From Purshia tridentata (lineage: Eukaryota > Streptophyta > Magnoliopsida > Rosales > Rosaceae): a stretch of DNA of 21,646 nt. Below, one piece after another: positions 1-9,422 of this stretch. The stretch spans positions 1 through 21,646 of the forward strand of contig QANT01007008.1 in assembly GCA_003254885.1 (NCBI GenBank), in the 5' to 3' direction. The position numbers and the translations under genes were made by a program. Numbering within the stretch: the first letter of the stretch is position 1; each line of letters starts with the position of its first letter. The notes below the pieces were generated by a model. It saw only the letters and a list, made by a program, of their open reading frames with translations. It was not told where the DNA came from and searched no databases.

Positions 1-554
1 AAAGTCTATTGTTTGGACCTCAGTCTAAAAAATTGTATTTAAATCTTAATTTAAATTTCTATAAGGTTTTAATCTGAATGACCCTTCAAGATTGGACCTA
101 TTTCTAATTATTCATATTTCTTAATTATATACTTATTATTAATCTAAAAAATACTGACGAGAGTTTTTGCTTTGGGCAAATTGGAATTGGGGCACCAACT
201 TCATCACGTTCTCAGTTCAATAACAAAAAAAAATAATCTTACTAAGTTAGAAAAAGCTTAACCATCGACAACAAAAAAGTATAAAAAGGATTCTGTTATT
301 TATCATCTCTAGAATGAAAGGCTAAATCAATTACATATTTTTATTGTTGCACTAACCTCATTGGACGAAGTTAATAAATAAAATTACATCTGCCGGTCGA
401 TATGCAAATCCAAGCTCTGACCAAAAATGGCTCAGGAGAATAAAAGATACAATGAGACTAAACTAATTTATGATAATAGTTCCAAAAAAGTACAGTAAGT
501 AATATAAGAGCAATTGCAGATGAATTGATTTTTTATTTTTATATTTTTTGTTTC
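1..554. other. Downstream flank of the RGP/UAM gene, no coding signal
   Basis: AT-rich sequence lies downstream of the RGP stop codon on the minus strand. The part nearest the gene should be its 3' untranslated region. On the minus strand an AATAAA-like string (plus-strand TTTATT around 532-537) lies about 20 bases past the stop and could serve as a polyadenylation signal, but such strings are common in AT-rich DNA. No reading frame, RNA gene or recognisable repeat was seen in the remainder. Confidence 0.5.
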
Positions 555-2584
555 TCATTTTGCCTTGCCGTTGGCCAGTTTAGAAGAACCTCCAGCTGGG
601 TTAAGGTCATCCCAAGCTTCAACCCATGTGACCATGGCTTCGGCGAGCTTGTCGAAGTAGGGATCCACTTTGCCAAGCTTGTCCTTGACCTGCTTGGACA
701 GTTCCTTGTAGCAACCTTGAACAGTGGTGCAGTCTTTGGGAAGAACAGCTGCTTGGAAGAATGGGATGATCTCTTCCTGCCAGAAAATGCCTTTGTACTC
801 CTTCCTCAGGTTCACAAATGGGTTACTGGCCTTGCTGTGGTAGATATAAGGCAGACCTGTCTTCACTCCCAGTCCCAAATGGTCACATATCACCTAAACA
901 TTCATTAACATACCACAAACACATTGTTAATGGTAGCATAATTAGTCACATTGTTAGGAAAGCCACATTGGCAATTTGGCATATGGTATGGAAGAAACAA
1001 ATAAGGGTAGGGGACCTGACCTTTATGCACCAGCCAGCCCACATATCATCGTAGCGACCAATTGGCTGACCATCTCCCATCAGTCCAAAGTACATTGCAG
1101 GGCCAATGAGCTCGCGGTCAAAAGCCAAATTCATACCACACATTGGGAACAAGGTACCTTTGGGAATTGTCATGACAGCATCCACATACCTTGTGAAGCA
1201 TAGGTGCACAATGTTAATAATCATATTGTATATTAGTAACAAATTACACATACAATGCAAGATGAACTTTTGTTTTGTTTTAGGAAGCGTCTACTGTCTA
1301 GCTACCTGGTGTTCCTCTCAAGAGGCTTCACAAGCTGTGTAGGTGCATCATAATCGGGGATGTTGAGCCAGAGACCGTGAGAGACGGCAGTTGGGACACC
1401 CTCGCGGAGACTGAAAGGGTATCCGCGAACAAAATCCGCACCATCTCTGAAAGGGTCATAGAGGGTGTTGAAGAAAAATGGGGTGGATGGGCAAAGAAGG
1501 TTCTTGATGTGCTGCTCCAGTGCATTCACTAATTTCCCAGATGGGTCTTGTGCAACCTAAGCATATTAGATCACAACAAAAATTACACAAGAAAACCTTG
1601 ATCAGTCAAATTAGATGATGAATAAGATGGAACCAATACACTTTCATGCTTTGAATTTTAAATATAAATAGTTTGAAATTAAGTATTTCAGAAATGGAAG
1701 AGGAAAGGACACAAGTAAGTTGCACATACAAACAATTTAAAACAATCACCAACGGCATATTTGGCATACAAACAAATCTAGTAATGAACTTCTTCCAACA
1801 GAGAAGTCAAGGCAAATTAAATGTAAGAAAACTTCCAAATCTAAAATGGTGGAATGGTGCAATTGGTAACAGTAAATAAAATTTTAGTCGAGATTTGCAG
1901 ATATTGTTGAATCCAAATGTACTATGTTCCACCTGTTCCAGATTGAGGTCGCACACATATATGTGCATGTATACACAATGACAAGCTATTTACTCCCCAA
2001 AAAAAAAAATTAAGACTTTAAAATACTAATTAATGCAATTCAAACAAACTTTGTGTCACCATTACAATTACAGATGTAGCAGACATCAAAATATAGAAAA
2101 ACAACAATTTAAACTTATAAAATAAAACGAGACAGAACAACCCATGAATGGAAATCATCCAAAGTTGACACAAAACAATGAAATCAAAGCTGAGATAACA
2201 AGATCTTGGCTTTACATTTAACAACCATTAAAAAAAGAAGGTAAAACCGAGAGAAGGCAGAGGACTTACAAAGCAGTCATCGTCAATGGTGAAGATGTAC
2301 TTCTTCTTGGAGACCATGTAGCCGAAGCAGCGGCAAGCAGAGTCCTTGAAGGAAATGCAGTTGGACCTCGGACCCAGAATCCTGTTAATGTCGTTACGGT
2401 TGTAAAGCTCGTAGTCAAAGCCATCAGGGACCTTGATGGTCTTGGAAGGGTCACCATCTTGGACGATGATTATGTGGTATGGCTGAAGGAACGGCCTCCA
2501 CATCTCGAGGAAGTCGAGGTTTCTGATGGTGGGGATCACAATGTCGAGCTCATCTCTCAAAAGGGGTGTTGCAGAAGACGCCAT
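555..2584 (-). CDS. RGP: UDP-arabinopyranose mutase / reversibly glycosylated polypeptide (GT75), 4 exons
   Basis: The enzyme interconverts UDP-arabinopyranose and UDP-arabinofuranose for wall polysaccharides and arabinogalactan proteins. Family members are cytosolic or sit on the cytosolic face of the Golgi. Exons run 2584-2270, 1556-1306, 1189-1021 and 893-555, giving 1074 nt and 357 residues, close to the usual ~360. All introns are GT..AG and all phases close. The start [19 protein letters not shown] matches the family N-terminus. The DDD metal/nucleotide-sugar motif is at residues 101-103. YPFSLREG holds Arg156, which by position should be the conserved autoglycosylated arginine. Further family blocks are [20 protein letters not shown] and KASNPFVNL. 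Intron 1 (713 nt) is the longest. No frameshift or missing residue was seen, so this looks functional. Which RGP paralogue it is cannot be decided here. Confidence 0.96.
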
Positions 2585-2670
2585 TGTAGAAAAAAAAGAG
2601 AGAAACAGAGTTTGATCAGAGAAAGAGAGAGTGAAGGTGTGTTTGAAGAAGAAAGGGGGTTTGTGTTGGA

Positions 2671-2701
2671 ATATAAATGGAAGAAGACGTGGTGGCACGT
2701 G
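2671..2701 (-). promoter_or_regulatory. Core promoter candidates of the RGP/UAM gene
   Basis: About 90 bases upstream of the RGP start, the minus strand reads ATTTATAT (2671-2678), a weak TATA-like element. Immediately upstream lie an ACGTGG core (2687-2692) and a perfect G-box CACGTG (2696-2701), both of the class bound by bZIP and bHLH factors. The interval down to the start codon is rich in CT on the minus strand, as is usual for plant 5' leaders. The assignment rests on position and motif only; the transcription start is not known. Confidence 0.4.
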
Positions 2702-3314
2702 AGGGGCCGGAGAAAGCGGCACGAGTGCGGGGTTCAAAAGGAAACGTGTCCGAGATTTAAAGGTGAAAGAGAATTGAGAATTGTTCAAAAGCCAAGACTT
2801 TAGAAGAAGATAGTGATTCGAGAGGTTGTGCGTTAAAAGGACTTGGCTAGCTTTTTCAGCTTCTAATTCTACATCATGCATTGAATCTTCATCAAGATTT
2901 GGTGGATGGTAGATAGTTGCATGCATTGTGAACCGTCCACGTCATCAATAAGAGATTATGGTACTTTTATTGGTTGGATCTTGGATGAATACGAGTCACA
3001 GAGTCAGTCTCTGCGGTTTGTTAATATGCATGCAAGGAGGTTGATGATAGAGGCTGAAAGTGACGGTGTACTGCTTGTGGGGCATGGATTTTGACATAGC
3101 AAGTTAATATACTACTTTTAGACCACAAGTGAAATATTATAACAGAGAAAGTGGTAATTGTTGAGATTTGGTAGGAGGAAATTAACTCTTATTTTACCAT
3201 AAACAGCACAAAGAATGTCTTGTCTTGGTAGATGCTACCCTTCAATTCTGATGGGTTTTTTAATTTTAGAATTTAGATTTGTAAATCATTAAATAAATAT
3301 AAGGTTAATTGACT
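2702..3314. other. Upstream region of the RGP gene with RY and ACGT motifs
   Basis: This is non-coding flank upstream of the RGP promoter. It contains two copies of TGCATGCA (2918-2925 and 3027-3034), the RY-repeat core, and CCACGTCA (2937-2944), which combines an ACGT core with a TGACG element on the opposite strand. The minus-strand frame of the RGP start stays open up to an ATG at 2926, but that part has no family similarity and low complexity. No independent gene is supported. Confidence 0.35.
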
Positions 3315-4046
3315 TTAAATACCAAATTTCAATAATTTTTTAGTTTGGATGCCAAAATTTAATAGCATTTTAGATTAAGTACTAGTTGAAAAGTCAAACA
3401 TAATAATATAGTAAAGGACACTATAATTCACAAATATTACATCACATATCACTACAATAAAATATATATATATATATATTACATTCATACTATTACATTA
3501 ATTTATATTATATAGTATTAAAACTAAAAAAAATCAATCCAATCATATCTTAACTGTGATTGTCTTACAATTTAGTTGTGATTGTTTTGGTAAGTTGAAA
3601 AAGACAACTCCCACCACTATACTAAGTATTATTTTTATTAAAAGTATTGTTTTGACTTCTATTTATACTATATTGTAATACAATTTCTCTTAAAAAAAAT
3701 TTCAATATGACAATTTAGCTGTGACTTTCATTCAGTCACAACTAAATTTGAAGTTGAGTGTCGTACAGTTACAACTAAAACTGAAGTTGAGACTATATTA
3801 ACTAATTTCTAAGACAATATAAAAATATCAAGGACAATTTTGTCAAAACTTTATAAATTTTATTTAAGACCCATCATATGTGGGCCAAAGGATAGTAAAG
3901 GGCAAATTTGTCAAACAAATAAAGCCCAAGACAAATGGGTTGTAAATTTGTGACCTATTCTAAAAATTAAGTTCATTAGTTAGAGTTAAACTTAAAAATT
4001 ATAAACAAAACTGATTTTCTAAAAAAAATTAAAACTAGGTATTTAA
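3315..4046. mobile_element. AT-rich non-autonomous transposon-like region with imperfect terminal inverted repeats
   Basis: The left end carries TTAAATACC (3315-3323), 12 bases, then TTTTTTAG (3336-3343). The right end carries the reverse complement of the same two blocks, CTAAAAAA (4019-4026), 11 bases, then GGTATTTAA (4038-4046). Inside are a (TA)n run near 3462-3480 and several copies of a 13-base motif in both orientations. There is no coding frame. The arrangement fits a MITE or a decayed DNA transposon. No target-site duplication could be recognised, so the ends and family remain uncertain. Confidence 0.35.
3450..3779. repeat. Five copies of a 13-base TTTAG(T/C)TGTGA(T/C)T-like motif, CACTA-like end nearby
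   Basis: Motif copies are at 3549-3561, 3571-3583 and 3714-3726 on the plus strand, and at 3734-3746 and 3767-3779 in inverted orientation. The 3714 and 3734 copies form a hairpin with 12 of 13 pairs and a 7-base loop. The last two copies sit in a 33-base degenerate tandem repeat. CACTACAATAAAA (3450-3462) resembles the terminal repeat of CACTA (En/Spm) transposons, which typically carry short subterminal repeats in both orientations. The matching opposite terminus was not found, so only a truncated or nested relic is suggested. Confidence 0.35.
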
Positions 4047-5520
4047 TCCTAAATTTCTAATAAATATATTGGTAGTAACAGTAGTTTACACAAATTGTAT
4101 AGTCCCCAATATAGGTAGGTAATTAACATTAAATCTGAAAATAGTGGATAGTTATTAGTGTAAGATTTGGTATTACTACTGTTAATCCAAAAACAAAAGA
4201 CTCCTAGAAACCACAGGTTTTGAATACCGACAATTTGGAAGGAAACATAACACACTTGAACAATGAATCATTGGGTACGGAGGAAAAGGCGGAGTGAAAA
4301 TTAAAGAGGAGTCAAAGCGTAGATACATACGTGACACGTGGCTGTGTGGTGTTTGTTTTTGCGTCAATTCCCGCAATTGATTTCAATCATATGGGGAGCT
4401 GTGGCAGCTCACATGCACTCACTCACATTTGGGCTTTTTTCTTCATATTAAGCAAACCAAGCCTGCTTCTTTACGTTTCCTCCTGGGGCTTTTAATTACC
4501 CAAATTAAAACCCATTTACTGTAATGCTACTCAATCAAACTTGGTCCATGAGATAACCTAGATTTATTGATATTAAAAAGAAGTAATACATACTCTTCTT
4601 TTTCTTTTTTTGGTCAACAATACAAAGTCTTCAGATTGCATAGCCCATATGAAAAGATTCGGGTATGTTTTTTTTCTGGACCAACCCATTAGTTGTCAAA
4701 GCCTTTGGGTTACTTTTATGGACTAGACCTAGTCTATACAAGCCCAAAATTGGAACCCATGCTTCAAATTTCTACTATGATTGCAGGCCCAAACTATTTT
4801 GCAATTGGTTTTTCCACTTTTGCTTAGTTTTACGTTACTTTTACACTTGTACCTCCCAATTTGAATTCCTTAGAATTAGCTCAAAGGAGTGAAGGATTAG
4901 AATGGTCAAAAGTTTAATTTCTTCTTATGTAACTAGAAAAACACAGTTGAATAATCCAGTTTTTAGAAAAGGCTACACCATATAAGAATATAAATTCTTT
5001 TAACCAGGTTGGGGAGCTGGAATAGTTACATTTTATATATCCTAATCATTTTAGGAGCTCAACAATAGATCCTGAAAATCTCTATTTAAATTCCCACATG
5101 CTACACAATAACACCACCTCCGATTCTATCTAATTCCATGGACTCAGACACTGAGAAACAGGTATAAATTTGCTGTACATTATACAAAAAATTTTATAAA
5201 AACCATTTTAAATTCCTGTTGTACCCTTTCATCAAATTTTTAAAGGAATATATTAATTAATGTAGAATTCATTTCGAGTGACCCAAACTGCAAGTCTGTA
5301 TATAGCAGGGTCTAGGGAAATGTATACATTTGTCAGTCACACAGTTTTTCTGGTTGCAGAATATTACATTAGCCGACAAAAAGAAAATGCTCAATTTCAT
5401 TCATTTTCTAATGTTAGCATGTTACAACATTACATTGATACATCATATTTATCTGATATGCTATACATCTGATACACACACACACATATATATATAAATT
5501 TTTTCATGTACATAAATTAG
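4047..5520. other. Intergenic region between RGP and CYP85A
   Basis: No convincing gene is present. There is a strong ABRE/G-box ACACGTGGC at 4334-4342. A plus-strand segment at 5080-5161 resembles a gene start, with a TTTAAAT-like box, a CA-rich leader, eight codons and a splice-donor-like GTATAA, but no continuing exon was recognised. The part near 5521 should be the CYP85A 3' untranslated region on the minus strand. Confidence 0.45.
5474..5497. repeat. Compound (AC)n(AT)n microsatellite
   Basis: A run of AC dinucleotides passes directly into AT dinucleotides. It lies 24-47 bases downstream of the CYP85A stop codon, so it probably falls inside the transcript's 3' untranslated region. It is likely length-polymorphic between individuals. 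Confidence 0.8.
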
Positions 5521-7907
5521 TTAGTAAGCTGAGACCCTAATGTGCAGTCCATTCGGTGCCTCTACTCTCGGAAATTTCATCAGTTTTTCTCCCCCAACTT
5601 CTTCCCACCTGCAAGGAATATTAAAGATACCCATCAGAAAAGAAGAAGAAAATAACAGTATTTTCTTGTTTTTTTTTTGGCAAGAAAGTAAAATCCAATG
5701 GAAAATTGTATGGATTCTGATCTGGGTATTTACTATTTACTATTTACTCACCTGTATCTAGTTACAAAGTAGTGTAGGAAAGTGGATATTTCTGCAATAC
5801 CCAGTTCCTTTCCTGGACACTGCCTTGTGCCCCCTCCAAATATAAAGCAGTAGCTATGAGATTCCAAGCTCTTGTCCTGCATTTTTGCATTCATACATAA
5901 ATTGGTCACACACTGCCTTGGAAAATTTACTAATCTAAGAAAAAAATAAATAATAGTAATAATATAAAGATTGACACTGACCAGCCATCTCCACGGATTG
6001 AAAGTCAATGGCTCAGGATACAGAAAGGAGTCGTAGTTGATCTCTCTTGTATATACATAGATTCTCCATCCTTTTGGAATCAAAAACCCTGTTAAAGCAT
6101 ACAAGAAAAGGTGTGGTTAGCTAGTTGTAAAACTATAAAACACTTTAAGGTCTGCCATTGTTGATGAACCTTAGCTTAAGCCATGGTCCACCACTATCCT
6201 ATCATTAAATCCTATTATTAAATATGCTATGTAAACAATCATAGGGTATGGACACATCACTCATTTGAGTCATGTCTATGCACTGTTTCACATATTTGTG
6301 CCCAAAAGTGCCAATAATGTAATGATGCTATTGCTGGCTGCAACAATGTTTCTTGAGCCCATAAATATACTGTATATACACATATGCCTTTGAAATTTTG
6401 CTGACTCACCATTGAGTTCCATATCTTGAGTGGTTTTCCTCAACACCCCATTGACAATGGTAGCTAATCTTGAGGTCTCAAATATCACCTGCAGAATATA
6501 ACAATATTAGCAAACCTGGTATTAATATTAATCAACAAAACAAATGATGTATCAAAAGCTGAAAAATGAGAAATCTCTTACCGCACGAGTAAAACGCATA
6601 GATTTGAGGTCATCCCAGTCAATGGGGTCCTCTGGCCTTTTCTTTGCTCTAATTGCAAAATGTTCTTTCTGCAAATTACACAGTACTAAAAGTTAGGACT
6701 AGAAGCATGAGAAATATGCAACAATTAATGAAACACATATCTTCTTCAACTTACTCTGAGTTCTTCAAGCACTTTTGGATGATCATGGAGGTACTTCACA
6801 GCCATCATTGAAGTAGTCGAAACAGTCTCATAACCCGAATACAAAATAGTTATTATCTGATCGATTATCTCTTCTTCAGTGAGTTTGTGTCTGTTTTCAT
6901 CACTTGTCATCAAAGAAGCAAGCATGTCTTGATGGACTTGTTGGGAAGCCCTTCTCTCCTCTATGAGCTGCCTCAACATGCTGACTATGTTCTTCCTTGC
7001 CTGAAATCCACGGCGATAATTTGTGCCAGGAAGGTCAATAGGCAATGAAAGGGTGCCTATGACAAGCTTAAAGAACTCAGTCTTGAATGGTAGAGCAATT
7101 GAGCTTGATTCAATTCCTGCAATCTGCTTAAGCGATGAAAGAAGTGCCATCTGCATAGAATAGAATAGTTGAAACAATCATAAGTAACAAAATCATATGA
7201 AATTTTGGTTTGTTTCTACATAAAAGGGATGTTAATGTTATGTTACCGAAACAATTAAACAAACCTCTTTGGTCTTTTCTTGGATGTTGATGACTTTGTG
7301 ATCCCAATCCCTGAGGTGGGTTCTCATGAAGTCATCAATTTTGGGCAAAACCTGTTGTCTGATGATGGTTGGGCTAATGAGGGCAAGCAATGCTCCTCTC
7401 ATGTACTTGTGAGTGGAGCCATGAACTGCTGCAATGTTACATTTCCCCAAGATGTCCAACATGGACTGTGGGTAGCCAGGAACTAAGCCTTTGGCTTCAT
7501 TCATTAGGATGTATCTGTTCAGCTCTGGATCCATGGAAACCACTGTAGGACACCCCAGTATATGGGATTTAAAAAAGCTACCATACCTGTGTTTAAAAAG
7601 TAAAAACAAAACCCAAGTTATATCTAAGCCAGCTAGTACAGGAAAGAAACAGAGAAATACATAAACCAGTAGCTAAACTTGTATGTATGGACTATGGATG
7701 ATTAATCAATAATCACCTTGCTCTTTGGTTTTTCATGAAGTTTGGACCTTGTTTTAGGAACTCTGTGGTCTCCCCAAAAACTGGCCAGCCCATTGTACCT
7801 GGGGGTAGACCTTTCTTCCTGTACCTCACCTCATTCCATCTCAGCAAAGCAGAGCAGATGCAGAGCACAAAGAGCAGTCCGAGTACTAACACCACAAACA
7901 CAGCCAT
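5521..7907 (-). CDS. CYP85A1: Cytochrome P450 CYP85A, brassinosteroid C-6 oxidase, 8 exons
   Basis: This P450 oxidises C-6 of 6-deoxo-brassinosteroids (6-deoxocastasterone to castasterone) at the endoplasmic reticulum. Exons are 7907-7717, 7586-7265, 7150-6755, 6668-6582, 6488-6410, 6088-5982, 5876-5752 and 5608-5521, giving 1395 nt and 464 residues, the usual family length. All introns are GT..AG and all phases close. Visible features are a hydrophobic N-terminal anchor (about 2-22), the proline hinge LPPGTMGWPVFGE, the I-helix SGYETVS with Glu279 and Thr280, ExxR at Glu336-Arg339, FNPWRW at 388-393, and the heme loop FGGGTRQCPG with Cys414 as thiolate ligand. I used MAVF at 7907 as start because it matches the family. 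An in-frame ATG at 7940 would add 11 residues. Whether it also makes brassinolide (the CYP85A2/A3 activity) cannot be read from sequence. Confidence 0.97.
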
Positions 7908-7989
7908 TGATGCTCTCCCTAGAAGCTGCAAAGAGAGCATTCAATGGCATATGGGCATGCTCAAGTTTAAAGATAGCCAAAAGGGTGCA

Positions 7990-7997
7990 TATATATA
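7990..7997 (-). promoter_or_regulatory. TATA box of CYP85A
   Basis: A clear TATATATA lies about 83 bases upstream of the CYP85A start codon on the minus strand, placing transcription start near 7960. A GA/CT microsatellite (about 8029-8044) sits just upstream, a common setting in plant promoters. I saw no CGTG(T/C)G element, the BZR1 feedback site reported for brassinosteroid genes, in roughly the first kilobase upstream. Confidence 0.6.
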
Positions 7998-8028
7998 GGC
8001 CTCTCAAGTCTAAACCACCATATGCATA

Positions 8029-8044
8029 GCGAGAGAGAGAGAGT
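8029..8044. repeat. (GA)n microsatellite in the CYP85A upstream region
   Basis: About eight GA dinucleotides in a row, 32 bases beyond the TATA box. It may be a GAGA-type promoter element or a neutral microsatellite. Confidence 0.7.
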
Positions 8045-9400
8045 AAATGGACCAATACATGCACCCTAATAAGTTAGGGACCCCTAATCTAACACCTCGA
8101 GTAGTAAAAGCACGCTCAGAAAATTATTAAGTGACAAAAAATGTTTTAACTTTTCCCCAAAAGTTTAACTCTATATCCCAAAATGTTTAACTCTTCCCCA
8201 AGTTTTTAACTTATCACCGCTTGACTGAACATAAATGTGAATTTCCAAAGCCACGCAATTCATTCCACAGCAATAAATGTAATATATCATACGTGAGATT
8301 GTTTGACAAGATAAAAAAAAATAATTTTATTCTAACTTATATATATATATTTTTTGCCACAAACTTATATATTTTATGTTTGAGAAGGTGGCTGGGTTGG
8401 AAAATGGGTAGATGCTGTGAACTATTTAGAGTTATAGTATTTAATGTTTGGGTGTACATGTACTTACATGATTTCAGGAAAATAATATGGGTATGGTGCA
8501 AAGTGCAAAACTAGGGAAGGGTCCAACTCTCTAAAATGGTAAATTTGAAGGCAAATGTGACGAGGCACATGCACACCACCGCATTGGACCCTAATACAAA
8601 AGTACCCTATCCTTCACATGTCCCTCAACAAGATCTGCTTAATGGAATTACAAATATTAGAACAAGACAAGGCCTTGGTTACCATGTGAATAAGTGAAGA
8701 GAGAGAGAGACCAGTGACTGTATTTTGGTTCCATTCTAACTGCAAGTTTGAAAAACCTGGACTGCCCCTTGTTGCAGTTTGAAGCTGCATGTGTGTGGAC
8801 CGTACTATTGACTTTTTGGACTCTTATTTTGATTCTTTTGAAAACAACAACATGCAATCGCAGCAGCATATCAAATCTTGCAGTAATAAACCCACTTACA
8901 AGTTACACCAACGAAAATTATCGTCTGTAAAAATGGTTCTGTTTGAGAGAGAGAGGAAGCTTTATTTGTAGGAGAGTGAGATAAACACTGATAAGTTTTC
9001 TGCTAATCACATCCATTGAATCAATTATCATTCGAGATTTGGCGTGTTGCAAAAATTTGGGATTCCAAAACTACCCTTAACATAATGAAGGCCTTGATGA
9101 CCTTCTTGCTTCAATGATTGAAAAACAAAAATGCAATAAGCATGTAACATACAACCTTCGACCGACCATTGCAATGCAAACACTATTTACTTTTAATTAT
9201 TTACCAACAAAAAATATATTTACTTTTAATCCCGTAATTTGCGTGGGTAATCTTCATAATTAACATTTAAGCTAAGCAGCATACGCACAAAGAACACATA
9301 TATCAGTTGGACCCTTTTTTCCTTTCTTTTTGGCCGATCGTAACGAGATCGTAGCAGTGCTCTTTAAAGGCTTTAATGGTAGCCATTAATAATCTTTGGA
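8045..9400. other. Intergenic, distal CYP85A upstream region
   Basis: No gene is supported. Frames in this stretch are short and lack family resemblance. Short AT runs occur near 8340, along with a few GA repeats (near 8700 and 8945). Regulatory sequence for CYP85A may lie here, but no motif is strong enough to name. Confidence 0.4.
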
Positions 9401-9422
9401 AGCTCGTGTACTATAAATAGTA
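9374..9422 (+). promoter_or_regulatory. TATA-like element beside two short palindromes, no gene identified downstream
   Basis: TATAAATA (9412-9419) matches a plant TATA consensus well and sits inside TACTAT-AA-ATAGTA (9409-9422). The nearby TAATGG-TAG-CCATTA (9374-9388) is another short inverted repeat. No convincing coding frame follows within several hundred bases, so this is either a chance match or the promoter of an untranslated transcript. Confidence 0.2.

Noticed and set aside
525..1342. Plus-strand frames of 75-127 codons across the RGP gene
   Set aside because: They are antisense shadows of the RGP exons, whose minus-strand translation is unambiguous.
8221..8514. A 97-codon plus-strand frame upstream of CYP85A
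   Set aside because: Its composition matches AT-rich non-coding DNA, and no motif or homologue was recognised.
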